Below are positions 25,852-37,400 of a DNA stretch of 64,000 nt, piece by piece. The translations under genes and the position numbers were made by a program. Origin of the DNA: Halomonas sp. PR-M31 (GTDB taxonomy: Bacteria > Pseudomonadota > Gammaproteobacteria > Pseudomonadales > Halomonadaceae); contig NZ_JIBT01000001.1 of NCBI RefSeq assembly GCF_001039575.1, positions 124,001-188,000 on the forward strand. The letters are read 5' to 3'. Under the pieces are notes generated by a model. It searched no databases. It was given only the letters and a program-made list of their open reading frames with translations, and was not told the origin of the DNA. The stretch's first letter is position 1. Every line of letters begins with the position of its first letter.

Positions 25852-27779
25852 ATGAGAACGATGCAAGCCGCCGCACTTTTGCTTCTTGCCATACCGGCTT
25901 CTCTACTGGCCCAAGAGAAGCCCCCCTCGTACCCGAAACACCGACTTGGGACAGTTTCCACGGTCAGTTGAACGCCCAGAAGTACAGTCCCTTGGACCAG
26001 ATCACGGCAGAGAACGTGGGCGAGTTGGAAAAGGTCTGGGAGGTGCATACCGGGGATGTGTCCGATGGCTCTGGTGACATGGCCCCCACGGTCTGGTCCG
26101 CGACGCCGATATTCGCCAACGACACGCTGTATATCGGCACGCCGTTTTACCGCATTCTGGCGCTGGATCCGGCCACCGGGGAGGAGAAATGGAGTTTCGA
26201 TTCACAGTCCACGCTGAAGGCGCTGACCCAGCCTGCCTTGAAAAATCGCGGCGTGGCCTATTGGGAAGCCGATGATCCCAAGGAAGGTGAGAGCTGTCAG
26301 AAGATCGTCTATCTCGGCACCATGGATGCGCAGCTCTTTGCGGTAGATGCAGATACCGGCAAACCTTGTAAAGACTTCGCTGACAATGGCGTACTCAATG
26401 TCAATCAGTGGAACACCACCAACGATAAATGGCCCTTGTCGCTTCTGCAGCCGCCCACGGTGATCGGCGATCGACTGATTCTGGGTTGGGCGGGTAAGGA
26501 CTGGGCCTATGAGCAAGCGCCACCAGGAACCGTTTTTGCGCTGAATGCCCGTACCGGTGAGCGCGAATGGACCTTTGAAGCGCTGCCGGAGGATCTGCGG
26601 GAGAAAAGCGGCACCTCCAATGTATGGACCCATATGTCCGCGGATGAAGAATTGGGGCTTGTCTATCTCCCGGTCTCGTCCCCCTCGCCGAACTACTGGG
26701 GCGGCAATCGCACCGAGGACGTGCCCCTGGCCACCTCCACCACGGCGCTGAATATCGAGACCGGAGAGGTAGTTTGGTCACGTCAGTGGGTGCATCACGA
26801 TATCTGGGACTACGACACCAATTCGGCCCCGACCCTGATGGACATCACTGTGGACGGGGCAGAGGTGCCGGCGCTGATCCAGGCCACCAAACAGGGCTTT
26901 TTGTTCGTCGTGAATCGCGAGACCGGGGAGGACGTCTGGCCCATCGAGGAGCGTCCGGTGCCTGGCGGCGATGGCTCCGTGGACGGCGAGGTCTATGCCG
27001 ACACTCAGCCCTTCCCGACTAAGCCTGTACCGCTGCTCGATCAATCCGAGAAACCGGCGATCTGGTGGATCGCGGATGCCGTGGGGCTCGGCCAGTGTTC
27101 CAGACTCTGGGACGATCTCTGGTACGAGGGCATGTACACCCCGCCCACCACGGAAGGCGAGGGGGTGCTGACCTACCCGGACAGCTCCGGTGGCATCCAA
27201 TGGGGCGGCGTTGCCTTCGATCCGGAAAGCCAGACGGCAATCGTGAACACCTCGCATATCGTGCAGTACGTCAAACTCTATGGGCGCGAGGCCTATGAAA
27301 AAGCGAACAGTGGATCCGGCAACAAGAGCGGATTTACCGCTCAGGAAGGCGCGCCCTATGGCATGCGTCTCAAGACGGCGCTGAACTGGCTCGGGATGCC
27401 CTGCTGGGAGCCGCCCTTTGGTGAGATCGTCGCCCTCGATATGACGAGCGGCGATATCAAATGGCGCCGTCCGGTGGGGGCTTCGCAGCAGTATGGCTTC
27501 TTCATGCCGGAAAGCTGGGGCTCGCCCACCATCGGCGGGCCGGCGGTAACGGCAGGCGGTGTCATCTTCATTGGCTCGACCATGGATGCTAAACTGCGCG
27601 CCTATTCCCTTGAGACCGGTGAAGAGCTCTGGGAAGACCAGGCCGAGGCACCGGCGGTGGCAAACCCGGCGGTCTATGAATACGAAGGTCGCCAATATGT
27701 CGCCTTCGTCGCCGGCGGCAACACGATCATGAAGGATCAGGTGGGCGACCAGCTCGCGGTGTATGCCCTGCCGCAATGA
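25852..27779 (+). CDS. PQQ-dependent quinoprotein dehydrogenase (glucose/quinate type), leader out of frame
   Basis: The catalytic part is an eight-bladed PQQ propeller: WDSFHGQLNAQKYSPLDQIT, RILALDPATGEEKWSF, GGPAVTAGGVIFIGSTMDAK and AYSLETGEELWED. It resembles the soluble domain of membrane-bound glucose/quinate/shikimate dehydrogenases. ATG 25852 opens a signal peptide (MRTMQAAALLLLAIPASLLA), but this is out of frame with the propeller. A single base appears missing around 25912-25926, where there is a run of six C. With it restored the protein would be a complete periplasmic enzyme of about 642 residues. An alternative start at TTG 25827 in the propeller frame gives no signal peptide and overlaps the upstream gene. 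No heme or cytochrome domain is present and no pqq genes are in the window. Confidence 0.87.
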
Positions 27780-27976
27780 AGTCCCGCACAGGCCTTTGAA
27801 AGTATCAGAAATACGGTGGGCTCGTCCCTGGGCCCGCTTGTCTAGCAACAATCGATTCGTTTTTGCTTTGAACAACCCTCGTTTCTTTGACCCGAGCATG
27901 GATGCGTGCGGGTTTATTCACGTAAGAAAGCTTGTTTTGGCTCATCCATGGCAAGCCAATGACAAGGAGGTCGACA

Positions 27977-29434
27977 ATGAGCTTGAGTACGAGCACCCAC
28001 GCAAGCCCGGAGGGCACAAACGGTAAGACTGCGCATCGCCGCATGTCATTCATCGCAGCGATTGCAACCCTGGGCGGTTTTCTGTTCGGCTACGACACCG
28101 GGGTGATTTCCGGCGCGCTGCTCTATATCGCCGACGATCTGGGGCTTTCCGCGGGTCAGCAGTCCATCGTGGTCAGCAGTCTGCTCATCGGAGCGGCCTT
28201 CGGTGGCTCCCTCGGCGGGCGCTTCTCGGACTCCTTGGGTCGTCGCCGGGTCATTCTCATTGCCGCCATCCTGTTCGGCATCGGCACTCTGGGCAGTGCC
28301 CTGTCCACCAACATCATCGAGATGGTCGTCTTCCGGGTGATCCTGGGTCTGGCGGTGGGCTGCGTTTCGGCAGTGGTGCCGCTGTACATCGGCGAGGTCG
28401 CGCCGGTTCAACGTCGTGGCCGACTGGTCAATACCAACGAGCTGATGATCGTCTTTGGACAGCTCACCGCCAGCGTGGTCAACGCCATCATCAGCGTCGT
28501 TAGCTCGGATACCGACATCTGGCGCTGGATGCTGGGGGTGGCGCTGGTGCCGGCGGTGCTGCTGTTCATCGGCTGCTTTTTTCTGCCCGAGTCGCCGCGC
28601 TGGCTGGTGCGCCACGACGAAGAGGACAAGGCGCGCGAGGTGATGGGCAAGCTGCGCACCCCGGATGATGCGAAAAAGGAGTTCAAGGAGATCACCGAGT
28701 GGCACTCAGACCCCAATAGCGACAGCCAGGGTTCCGGAGTGATGCGCTATCTCGCCGCGCGTTGGGCACGGGTGCTGATTCTCGTCGGGATCGGTGTGAG
28801 CCTTTGCCAGCAGCTGGCCGGGGTGAACGCGGTGGTCTACTACGCTCCCACGCTGCTCGAACAGACCGGCCTGGGGGCCAGCGCTTCCGTGTCGGGTAAT
28901 ATCGCGGTAGGCGTGATGGGCATGCTGGGTGTGCTGCTGGGCATGTATCTGGTGCGCCACTACGATCGGCGCCCGATGCTCATGACGGGTCAGCTGGCGG
29001 TCATCGCGTGCCATCTCACCATCATGTTCATGTTTTTGTTCATGTCGACTGGGGATGTGCGAAGTATCGCGATTCTCGCCATGATGACAATATTCGTTTT
29101 CTTCCAGCAGTGCTTTATCTCAACCGTCACCTGGCTGGCCCTGGCGGAGCTTTTTCCCATGCAGATACGTGGCTTCGCCATGGGCATTTCAGTATTTTTC
29201 CAATGGGCGGCGAACTTCGGTGTTTCCCTGGCATTTCCCAACGTGGCAGCGGACTTTGGCGCGGCGTTTGGCTTCGGTGGTTTCGCCGTATTGAGCCTGC
29301 TTGGCTTTATCTTCGTGAAACTCTATCTGCCAGAAACCCGCAACAAGTCCCTCGAACAGCTCGCCCGGGAGTTCAAGGACAAGTACTCGCAGAAGGGCGC
29401 GTCATCTCTCAGGGCTCGGTCCGGCGCACAGTAA
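27977..29434 (+). CDS. MFS transporter, sugar porter family
   Basis: 485 residues from ATG 27977, which has a strong AAGGAGG. Twelve helices with the sugar-porter signatures GGFLFGYDTGVISGALLY, GRRRVILIA, PESPRWLVR and LYLPETRNKSLEQ. It probably imports a hexose, polyol or inositol by proton symport. It follows the PQQ dehydrogenase by 197 bases, so a shared sugar or sugar-acid function is possible. A perfect hairpin terminator follows. Confidence 0.92.
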   Translation: MSLSTSTHASPEGTNGKTAHRRMSFIAAIATLGGFLFGYDTGVISGALLYIADDLGLSAGQQSIVVSSLLIGAAFGGSLGGRFSDSLGRRRVILIAAILFGIGTLGSALSTNIIEMVVFRVILGLAVGCVSAVVPLYIGEVAPVQRRGRLVNTNELMIVFGQLTASVVNAIISVVSSDTDIWRWMLGVALVPAVLLFIGCFFLPESPRWLVRHDEEDKAREVMGKLRTPDDAKKEFKEITEWHSDPNSDSQGSGVMRYLAARWARVLILVGIGVSLCQQLAGVNAVVYYAPTLLEQTGLGASASVSGNIAVGVMGMLGVLLGMYLVRHYDRRPMLMTGQLAVIACHLTIMFMFLFMSTGDVRSIAILAMMTIFVFFQQCFISTVTWLALAELFPMQIRGFAMGISVFFQWAANFGVSLAFPNVAADFGAAFGFGGFAVLSLLGFIFVKLYLPETRNKSLEQLAREFKDKYSQKGASSLRARSGAQ

Positions 29435-29470
29435 AATTGACTTGGCTGCTAAAGACGTTCAGCAGTACGC

Positions 29471-29501
29471 AAGAGGGCGGATCGAATTGATCCGCCCTCT
29501 T
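29471..29501 (+). terminator. Intrinsic terminator after the sugar porter
   Basis: A perfect 13-bp stem (AAGAGGGCGGATC and its complement) with loop GAATT, 37 bases after the stop codon. The following U tract is weak (TTGCCTTT). Confidence 0.75.
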
Positions 29502-29752
29502 GCCTTTGGGCGAGTCGGCTGGATAAAAGCCGCCATACCTTCTAGTTTGAACATACAACACTTTTGTTTAATCTCGCCATTTGCTATTCAAATGCGTCTT
29601 TTGCCCTAGAAAACAGCGAGTTAGAACGTAAAATATTTCGGCAATAAACTTGGCGCATTTATTCAATTCCTCGCAGTATCTCTCCGCTATTAATGATGCA
29701 CAAAAATCATTACCTCTTGCGATAAATATAATATAACCAAAGGAGTGACATT
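29502..29752. other. AT-rich intergenic region before the NhaC-type gene
   Basis: Together with the terminator this makes a gene-free stretch of 318 bases. It is clearly richer in A and T than its surroundings. It should contain the promoter of the antiporter gene, but no convincing -35/-10 pair, palindrome, small gene or tRNA was found. Confidence 0.5.
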
Positions 29753-31255
29753 ATGATCGAAAGTTGTCGCAAGCCCAGTTTGCCTTTAGCGCTACTGCCT
29801 ATCGTACTGACCTTTCTGGTACTGGGAACGCAGCTGTTCATATTCGATACCTTCACGCCCCATGTACCTCTAGTGATCGGCATTGCACTTACTGCCGTAC
29901 TGGGCCGCTATCTGAACTGCGCCTGGCAGGACATGGAAGAGGGCATGCTGCACGTGGTCAGCATCGGTCTGCCAGCGGTGGGCATCCTGATTCTGGTTGG
30001 CATGATTACCGGGGTATGGATTTCCAGCGGTACCGTGCCGACATTGATCTACTACGGCCTTGACGTGCTGAGCCCGGAAGTGTTCCTGGCGGCGGCAGCG
30101 ATTCTGTGCGCCGTAGTCTCGGTGTCCCTCGGCACCTCCTGGGGAACGGTCGGTACCGTGGGTCTTGCGCTGATGGGGATCGGTGCCGGTTTTGGCATAC
30201 CCGTCTACTGGACCGCTGGCGCCGTGGTCTCAGGTGCCTTTTTCGGTGACAAGGTCTCGCCGCTATCGGACACCACCAATCTGGCACCGGCAGTGACCGG
30301 GGTGAATCTGTTCGATCATATTCGCAACATGATGCCGACTACGCTGCCGGCCATGCTGATTGCGCTGATCATCTATGCCGTTGCCGGTTTTAGCATGGTA
30401 GGAGACGAAGCTGCATCTTTTGCGCGTATTACCGCCATCAATACCGGGCTTGCGGACAACTTCACGCTTTCTCTGTGGACGATCCTGCCGGTGGTGCTGG
30501 TCATCGGACTTGCGGTTATGCGCATGCCCGCCATGCCGGTTCTGTTCATGGGGGTGGTACTCGGTGGCCTGACGGCGCTGCTGTTTCAGGACGCTCCGGT
30601 CAAGGACATCTTTGCCTACGCTTTTTCCGGTTATGAGATCACCACCGGCGTAGAGGAGATCGATGGGCTTCTCAATCGCGGCGGTATCCAGTCCATGACC
30701 TGGGTGATCACTCTGCTGCTGATCGCGCTTTCCTTCGGCGGCATTCTGGAAAGTACCGGCTGCATGCAGGCAATCATTGAAGCAGTGGTCAAGCGGGCGC
30801 GTAGTTTCGGCTCTCTGCAGTCTTCTGCCATCGGCAGCGCCATCGCCACCAACGTGGTCGCCGGCGACCCGTACCTATCGATCACCCTGACCGGGCGCAT
30901 GTTCGGGCCGGTCTATCGTGGCATGAAGTACTCCATGCTCAATCTGTCTCGCGCCACGGAAGAGGGCGGTACTCTGGTCTCGCCGCTGATTCCTTGGAAT
31001 GCCGGTGGGGCGGTGGTCATTACCTCGCTCGGGCTGGGTGTCTACAGCGGCAACATGGAGCATCTTTTGTACATCCCGCTGGCCTTTGCCTGCTGGCTGT
31101 CGCCGCTGATCGGCATTCTCTATGCCTGGACCGGCTGGTTCTCGCCCAAGGCGAGCAAGGAAGAAGAAGCCAGATGGGAAGCTCAGGGCGAAGAGATCAT
31201 GGACGTGGATTATGTCCAGAACCAGACGCGTTCGCGGGTTTATCGCGTCAACTAG
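29753..31255 (+). CDS. NhaC-family Na+/H+ antiporter
   Basis: 500 residues with about 12 helices. NhaC-type motifs are SLGTSWGTVGTVGLALMG and GAFFGDKVSPLSDTTNLAPA, and the second half has ATNVVAGDPYLSITLTGRMF and SRATEEGGTLVSPLIPWN. It exchanges sodium, or in some members malate/lactate, for protons. AAAGGAGTGACATT precedes the ATG. It precedes glyA-sox by 153 bases on the same strand; whether it moves an amine-related solute there is unknown. Confidence 0.9.
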   Translation: MIESCRKPSLPLALLPIVLTFLVLGTQLFIFDTFTPHVPLVIGIALTAVLGRYLNCAWQDMEEGMLHVVSIGLPAVGILILVGMITGVWISSGTVPTLIYYGLDVLSPEVFLAAAAILCAVVSVSLGTSWGTVGTVGLALMGIGAGFGIPVYWTAGAVVSGAFFGDKVSPLSDTTNLAPAVTGVNLFDHIRNMMPTTLPAMLIALIIYAVAGFSMVGDEAASFARITAINTGLADNFTLSLWTILPVVLVIGLAVMRMPAMPVLFMGVVLGGLTALLFQDAPVKDIFAYAFSGYEITTGVEEIDGLLNRGGIQSMTWVITLLLIALSFGGILESTGCMQAIIEAVVKRARSFGSLQSSAIGSAIATNVVAGDPYLSITLTGRMFGPVYRGMKYSMLNLSRATEEGGTLVSPLIPWNAGGAVVITSLGLGVYSGNMEHLLYIPLAFACWLSPLIGILYAWTGWFSPKASKEEEARWEAQGEEIMDVDYVQNQTRSRVYRVN

Positions 31256-31298
31256 CGTCAAATAACCACATTTGGATTATTGATTGGTACCCAAGACA

Positions 31299-31359
31299 CA
31301 CTCTCACTAGCTTGTAGATACAAGCATCGCCAAATCAGAACAGAGCGATCGTGAGAGTG
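31299..31359 (+). promoter_or_regulatory. Nested inverted repeats, possible structured leader of glyA-sox
   Basis: A 9-bp perfect pairing (CACTCTCAC with GTGAGAGTG) encloses two further hairpins. The first is GCTTGTA-GA-TACAAGC at 31310-31325; the second is ATCGC...GCGAT at 31326-31349. The joints are only two, zero and one bases, so this could fold as a three-way junction in RNA. Two smaller hairpins lie between it and the start codon. The 16-bp inner palindrome could equally be a protein operator. No known riboswitch consensus (including glycine) was recognised. Confidence 0.45.
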
Positions 31360-31408
31360 CAATCGAACAGCGCTCGATGACAGCGCTTAGCGCAACTAGG
31401 AGCAGACC

Positions 31409-32707
31409 ATGAATACAACATCTCTTAAGGATTTCGATCCACAAGTCGCTGCCGCCGTTGATGACGAAGTGGCGCGCCAGGAAGCACACATCGAGCTGAT
31501 CGCATCAGAAAATTATGCCAGCAAAGCCGTCATGGATGCCCAGGGCACCCAGCTGACCAACAAATACGCGGAAGGTTACCCAGGCAAGCGCTACTACGGC
31601 GGCTGTGAGCACGTCGACGTGGTGGAGCAGCTGGCTATCGATCGTGTCTGCGCCCTGTTTGGTGCGGACTACGCCAACGTGCAGCCGCACTCCGGTGCCC
31701 AGGCCAATGCCGCCGCCTTCATGGCGTTGGTCAAGCCCGGCGATACGATACTGGGCATGAGCCTGGCTCACGGTGGTCATTTGACCCACGGCGCGGCGCC
31801 GAACTTCTCCGGCAAATACTACAACGCGGTGCAGTACGGCCTGAACCCGGAGACCGGCGAGATCGATTACGAGGAAGTCGAGCGCCTGGCCCGCAGCCAT
31901 AAGCCGAAAATGATCATCGCTGGTTTCTCTGCTTACGCGCGCGTGGTGGACTGGCGTCGTTTCCGCGCCATCGCCGATGAAGTCGGTGCCTGGTTCTTAG
32001 TAGATATGGCCCACGTGGCAGGCCTGGTGGCGGCGGATCTCTATCCGAGCCCGATCCCCCACGCCCACGTGGTCACCACCACGACCCACAAGACCCTGCG
32101 CGGTCCTCGTGGCGGTCTGATTCTCGCTGCCGGCGGTGACGAGGCGCTGCACAAGAAGCTCAACGGCGCGGTATTCCCGGGCCAGCAGGGTGGCCCCTTG
32201 ATGCACGTGATCGCTGCCAAAGCCGTGGCTTTCAAGGAAGCCATGAGCCAGGACTTCGTGCGCTACCAGACCCAGGTCATCGACAACGCCCGAGCCATGG
32301 CCAAGGTGTTCATGGAGCGCGACTATGACGTGATCTCCAAGGGTACCGACAACCACCTGTTCCTGGTGTCGCTAATCAAGCAGGGCGTGACCGGTAAGGA
32401 TGCAGACGCGGCCTTGGGGCGTTCACACATCACCGTCAACAAGAACGCGGTACCCAATGATCCGCAAAGCCCCTTCGTCACCTCTGGGCTGCGTATCGGT
32501 ACCCCAGCGGCGACTAGTCGTGGTTTTGACGAAAAAGACTGCACGGCCCTGGCTGGCTGGATCTGCGACATTCTCGATGTGCTGGCCAAAGGCGATGACA
32601 CCAGCGACGTAGAAGCAGAAGTCCGCAAGAAAGTCGCTGAGGTATGCGGTCGTCATCCGGTCTATGCTGAACAAACAGATAGCGTTCGCGAAACCGCTAA
32701 CGCTTAA
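31409..32707 (+). CDS. glyA: Serine hydroxymethyltransferase
   Basis: 432 residues, a complete SHMT. PLP-lysine segment [16 protein letters not shown], with [14 protein letters not shown] near the N-terminus and [18 protein letters not shown] after it. It interconverts glycine plus methylene-tetrahydrofolate and serine. As the first gene of the sarcosine oxidase operon it uses both products of sarcosine oxidation (glycine and 5,10-methylene-tetrahydrofolate). AACTAGGAGCAGACC is the Shine-Dalgarno. A second housekeeping glyA probably exists elsewhere, as in pseudomonads with this operon. Confidence 0.97.
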   Translation: MNTTSLKDFDPQVAAAVDDEVARQEAHIELIASENYASKAVMDAQGTQLTNKYAEGYPGKRYYGGCEHVDVVEQLAIDRVCALFGADYANVQPHSGAQANAAAFMALVKPGDTILGMSLAHGGHLTHGAAPNFSGKYYNAVQYGLNPETGEIDYEEVERLARSHKPKMIIAGFSAYARVVDWRRFRAIADEVGAWFLVDMAHVAGLVAADLYPSPIPHAHVVTTTTHKTLRGPRGGLILAAGGDEALHKKLNGAVFPGQQGGPLMHVIAAKAVAFKEAMSQDFVRYQTQVIDNARAMAKVFMERDYDVISKGTDNHLFLVSLIKQGVTGKDADAALGRSHITVNKNAVPNDPQSPFVTSGLRIGTPAATSRGFDEKDCTALAGWICDILDVLAKGDDTSDVEAEVRKKVAEVCGRHPVYAEQTDSVRETANA

Positions 32708-32731
32708 GAACACCCGCCTGGGAGGCTTCCT

Positions 32732-33982
32732 ATGCAACGTTATTCCGGCTTTGGGTTGGTTAAGCACGCGATCAGCCATCACGAGAATTGGCAGCGTCAG
32801 TGGCGTAACCCTACGCCCAAGAAGCAGTACGACGTGGTCATCGTCGGGGGCGGCGGCCACGGGCTGGCTACTGCCTACTACCTGGCCAAGAACCACGGCA
32901 TCACTAACGTGGCCGTAATCGAGAAAGGCTGGCTGGGCGGCGGTAACACCGCCCGTAACACCACCATCGTGCGCTCCAACTATCTATGGGACGAGGCGGC
33001 GCGACTCTACAACCACTCTTTGGATCTGTGGAAGGGGCTGTCCCAGGACATCAACTACAACGTGATGTTCTCCCAGCGTGGCGTCATGAACCTGGGCCAC
33101 ACGCTTCAGGACATGCGCGACATTCAGCGCCGGGTCAACGCCAACCGCTTGAACGGCATCGATAGCGAGGTGATCACACCGGAGCGGATCAAGGAGATCG
33201 TGCCGATCATCGATACCTCCAAGCGTGCCCGCTATCCGATCATGGGGGCCTCCTGGCAGAAGAGCGCCGGTGTTGCCCGCCACGATGCGGTGGCCTGGGG
33301 CTACGCCCGGGCAGCGGACTCCTTGGGAGTCGATCTGCTACAGAACACCGAAGTAACGGGCTTCAAGATTCGCGACGGTCAGGTGTACGGCGTGCATACC
33401 AACCGTGGCGATATCGAGTCCAAGACCATTGGCTGCGTGGTAGCAGGCAACTCTGGAGTAGTGGCGAAGATGGCGGGCGTCAAGCTGCCTTTGGAATCAC
33501 ACCCGTTGCAGGCGCTGGTATCTGAGCCGCTAAAGCCGATTCTCGACACCGTGGTGATGTCCAACCATGTGCACGGCTACGTCAGCCAGTCGGACAAGGG
33601 CGATCTGGTCATCGGGGCAGGCATCGACGGCTATCTCGGCTATGGTCAGCGCGGCAGCTACTCCACCGTGGAGCATACCCTGCAGGCGATCGTCGAGATG
33701 TTCCCGATGTTCTCCCGGGTGCGCATGAACCGTCAGTGGGGCGGCATCGTCGACACCTGTGCAGACGCTTGCCCGATCTTGTCGAAGACCAAGGTCAAGG
33801 GCCTGTTCTTCAACTGTGGCTGGGGGACCGGTGGTTTCAAAGCCACTCCGGGTTCTGGCCACGTGTTTGCCGCGAGCCTTGCCAAGGGCGAAATGCACCC
33901 CATTGCTGAACCGTTCTCCATCGATCGTTTCAACACCGGGGCACTCGTTGATGAACACGGCGCCGCCGGTGTCGCGCACTAA
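32732..33982 (+). CDS. soxB: Heterotetrameric sarcosine oxidase, beta subunit
   Basis: 416 residues, nearly co-linear with known SoxB ([20 protein letters not shown]). The FAD dinucleotide fold is [19 protein letters not shown]. The ARHDAVAWG segment near residue 182 probably holds the His that carries covalent FMN in the family. The subunit oxidises sarcosine; electrons pass to O2 to give H2O2 and the methyl group goes to tetrahydrofolate. It starts 24 bases after glyA. Confidence 0.97.
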   Translation: MQRYSGFGLVKHAISHHENWQRQWRNPTPKKQYDVVIVGGGGHGLATAYYLAKNHGITNVAVIEKGWLGGGNTARNTTIVRSNYLWDEAARLYNHSLDLWKGLSQDINYNVMFSQRGVMNLGHTLQDMRDIQRRVNANRLNGIDSEVITPERIKEIVPIIDTSKRARYPIMGASWQKSAGVARHDAVAWGYARAADSLGVDLLQNTEVTGFKIRDGQVYGVHTNRGDIESKTIGCVVAGNSGVVAKMAGVKLPLESHPLQALVSEPLKPILDTVVMSNHVHGYVSQSDKGDLVIGAGIDGYLGYGQRGSYSTVEHTLQAIVEMFPMFSRVRMNRQWGGIVDTCADACPILSKTKVKGLFFNCGWGTGGFKATPGSGHVFAASLAKGEMHPIAEPFSIDRFNTGALVDEHGAAGVAH

Positions 33983-33994
33983 GGAGATTCCAAC

Positions 33995-34417
33995 ATGTTC
34001 TATATCCATTGCCCTTACTGCGACGAGCATCGCGAAGAGGAAGAGTTTCATCCCAGGGGCCAGGCGCACCTCGCCCGGCCGGCGGATCCGGAAAACTGCT
34101 CGGATGAAGAGTGGGGCGACTATCTGTTCTTCCGAGACAACGCTCGCGGCATCTATCACGAGCTGTGGGTTCACTCCATAGGCTGCCGCAAGTTCTTCAA
34201 CATTACCCGCAATACGGCAAGCTACGAGATTCTCGAGACTTACCGCATGGGTGAGCGCCCGGCAGTAACCGCAGAGAGCCTGGCGGATAAGCAGAAGCAG
34301 TCCGGCGTTCAAGCCGCGGATGCCGGCTGGCAGACCGTGGGCGCTCGTCCTGAAACCGTTGCGCTGAATGAAAGCAGCGAGTCACGCAGCCGAGTCAATA
34401 AGGAGGAATCGGTATGA
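33995..34417 (+). CDS. soxD: Sarcosine oxidase, delta subunit
   Basis: 140 residues. The zinc-binding N-terminus reads IHCPYCDEHREEEEF, followed by YLFFRDNARGIYHELWVHS and GCRKFFNITRNT, all standard for SoxD. The C-terminal 45 residues are a variable, low-conservation tail. AAGGAGATTCCAAC precedes the ATG; its stop overlaps the soxA start. Confidence 0.95.
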   Translation: MFYIHCPYCDEHREEEEFHPRGQAHLARPADPENCSDEEWGDYLFFRDNARGIYHELWVHSIGCRKFFNITRNTASYEILETYRMGERPAVTAESLADKQKQSGVQAADAGWQTVGARPETVALNESSESRSRVNKEESV

Positions 34418-37400
34418 CCCAGACCAATCGTCTGCAGCAAGGCGGTCGTATCGATCGCTCCAAGGCACTGAGCTTCACTTTCAACGGCAAGTCCTACCAG
34501 GGTTATGCCGGTGATACGCTGGCGGCGGCGCTGTTGGCCAACGGCATCGATATAGTCAATCGCAGTTTCAAGTATTCCCGCCCCAGAGGCGTTGTCGCTG
34601 CCGGCGCGGAAGAACCCAACGCGCTGTTCCAGCTGGGTCAGACAGAGGCGGGGCAAGTGCCTAACGTGCGCGCCACCCAGCAGGCACTGTATGGCGGCCT
34701 GACCGTTCGTTCCACCAACGGCTGGCCCAACGTTCAGAAGGACATGATGAGCTGGGTTGGCAAGTTGGGCGGTCACTTCATGCCGCCGGGCTTCTACTAC
34801 AAGACGTTCATGGCACCGGCCTCCATGTGGATGACCTACGAAAAATACATTCGTAAGGGTGCCGGACTGGGACGCTCCCCCAAGGAAAGTGATCCGGATA
34901 TCTACGATCATCTCAATCAGCACTGCGATGTGCTAGTGGTCGGTGCAGGCCCGGCGGGTCTGTCTGCAGCACTTTCCGCGGCTACCAGCGGCGCCCGGGT
35001 GATTCTGTGCGACGAGCAAGAAGAGATGGGCGGCTCATTGCTTGATAGCCGTGAAACCTTGGACGGCATGCCGGCTGCCCAGTGGGTCGAGAAGACGCTG
35101 GAAAGCCTTGCGGGCATGGACAACGTGACGCTATTGCCACGCACCACCGCCAACGGCTATCACGATCACAACTTCGTGACCCTGCATGAGCGGTGCACCG
35201 AGCATCTGGGCGACACGGCGCCAATGGTCAACAATCGTCGCCAGGTTCGCTCCAGGCTGCACCGCGTGCGCGCCGATCAGGTGGTACTGGCCACGGGCAC
35301 CCATGAGCGGCCGCTGGTATACGCCAACAACGACGTACCGGGCAACATGCTTGCCGGCGCGGTCTCGAACTACATCCAGCGCTACGCCGTGGTACCGGGC
35401 AACAAGCTGGTGCTCTCCACTACCAACGATCATGCCTACCGTGCGGCGCTGGATTGGGCCGAGGCGGGACGTGAAGTAATCGCCATCGTCGACGCTCGGG
35501 CCAATCCGGACGGTGATTTGGTCAAGGAAGCCCAGTCCAAGGGCATTCGTCTTATCACAGGGTCCGCGGTGATCGAAGGCAAGGGCGCCAATCGTGTGAC
35601 CGGCGCCCGAGTGGCAAAGATCGACGCTGAGCGCTTTGCCGTGACCGGTCAGGTGGAAGAGCTCGTCTGCGACACCATCGCAAGCTCCGGCGGCTATAGC
35701 CCTGTGGTACATCTGGCATCCCACACGGGTTCGCGTCCTACTTGGCGCGACGACATTCTGGGTTTCGTGCCCGGCGAAGTAACGGGGATGCATTTCGCTG
35801 GCGGCGTGCAGGGTATCTACACCCTGGCAGAGGTGCTGCGCGATGGTGCCAAAGCTGGCGCTCAGGCGACCAAGGCAAGCGGCATCGATGCTACTCAGGA
35901 TATCGAGCTGCCCGGCACGGATTCTCCTCAGGAGTCACCGGCCTGTGCGCTCTATCAAGTGCCTCATGAAAAGCCGACCCTGCGCGCGCCCAAGCAGTTC
36001 GTCGATCAGCAGAACGACGTGACTGCCTCGGCCATTGAAGTGGCGACGAAAGAAGGCTTCGAGTCCATCGAGCACGTCAAGCGCTACACCGCCCTGGGCT
36101 TCGGTACGGATCAGGGCAAGCTTGGCAACATCAACGGTATGGCCATTGCCGCGCGCTTCTTGAAGCGCTCGATCCCGGAAGTGGGCACCACGGTGTTCCG
36201 TCCCAACTATACCCCGGTGACCTTTGGTGTTATCGCAGGTCGTCACGCCAAGGAGTTGTTCGATCCGGAACGCTATACCGCCATGCACCAGTGGCATGTG
36301 GAAAATGGCGCCGAGTTCGAGGACGTGGGCCAGTGGAAGCGCCCCTGGTACTTCCCGCGCAAGGTCAATGGCAAGCTTGAGACCATGCACGAGGCGGTCT
36401 CTCGGGAGAGCCTGGCGGTGCGCACCAAGGTAGGCATCCTGGATGCCACGACGCTTGGCAAGATCGATATTCAGGGCCCGGACGCCCGGGAGTTCCTGGG
36501 GCGTATCTACACCAACAAGTGGGCCAAGCTGGCACCGGGTCGGGTTCGTTACGGCTTGATGTGTAAAGACGACGGCATGTTGATGGACGACGGTACCACC
36601 AGCTGCCTGGGCGAGAATCACTTCCTGATGACCACCACCACCGGCGGTGCCGCCGGGGTCATGGAGTGGCTCGAGCTGTGGCACCAGACCGAATGGCCGG
36701 AACTGCAGGTGTACTTCACCTCGGTCACGGATCACTGGGCCACCATGACCGTGACCGGACCGGATGCGCGCAAGCTGCTCTCGGAAGTCACCGACATTGA
36801 TCTGGACAAAGAGCAGTTCAAGTTCATGGACTGGCGTAACGGCAAGGTCGCGGACGTGCCGGCTCGGGTGTTCCGTATCTCTTTCACCGGGGAGCTGGCC
36901 TACGAGATCAACGTTCAGGCCAACTACGCCCTGCATGTGTGGAAGACCCTGTTTGAGCACGGCAAGAAGTACGATCTGACCCCCTACGGCACCGAGACCA
37001 TGCACGTGCTGCGGGCCGAGAAAGGGTTGATCATTGCCGGACAGGACACGGATGGCTCCGTAACGCCTGAAGACCTGGGCATGCATTGGGCGATCGGCTA
37101 CGACAAGCCTTACTCCTGGATCGGCAAGCGCGCCTTGTCTCGTTCGGATACCGCGCGCAAGGATCGCAAGCAGATGGTGGGTCTCAAGCCCACGGACCCG
37201 ACGGTGGTGCTGGAAGAAGGCGCCCAGATCGTCTTCGATCCGAATGAAGAGATTCCCATGAGCATGCAGGGGCATGTGACCTCGAGCTACTACAGCCCGA
37301 ACCTGGAGCACGGCTTTGCTCTCGCGGTGGTCAAGGGCGGTCAGGAACGCATGGGCCAGAAGGTGTATCTGCCCATGTCCGATGGCGTGACCCATGAAGC

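Noticed and set aside
26778-27899. 373-codon frame antisense to the PQQ dehydrogenase
   Set aside because: Shadow frame of a clear propeller gene.
29727-29732. TATAAT upstream of the NhaC-type gene as a -10 box
   Set aside because: No matching -35 at proper distance and the start would fall on the ribosome site.
31299-31408. Glycine riboswitch before glyA
   Set aside because: The conserved glycine aptamer segments are not present; only generic stems are seen.
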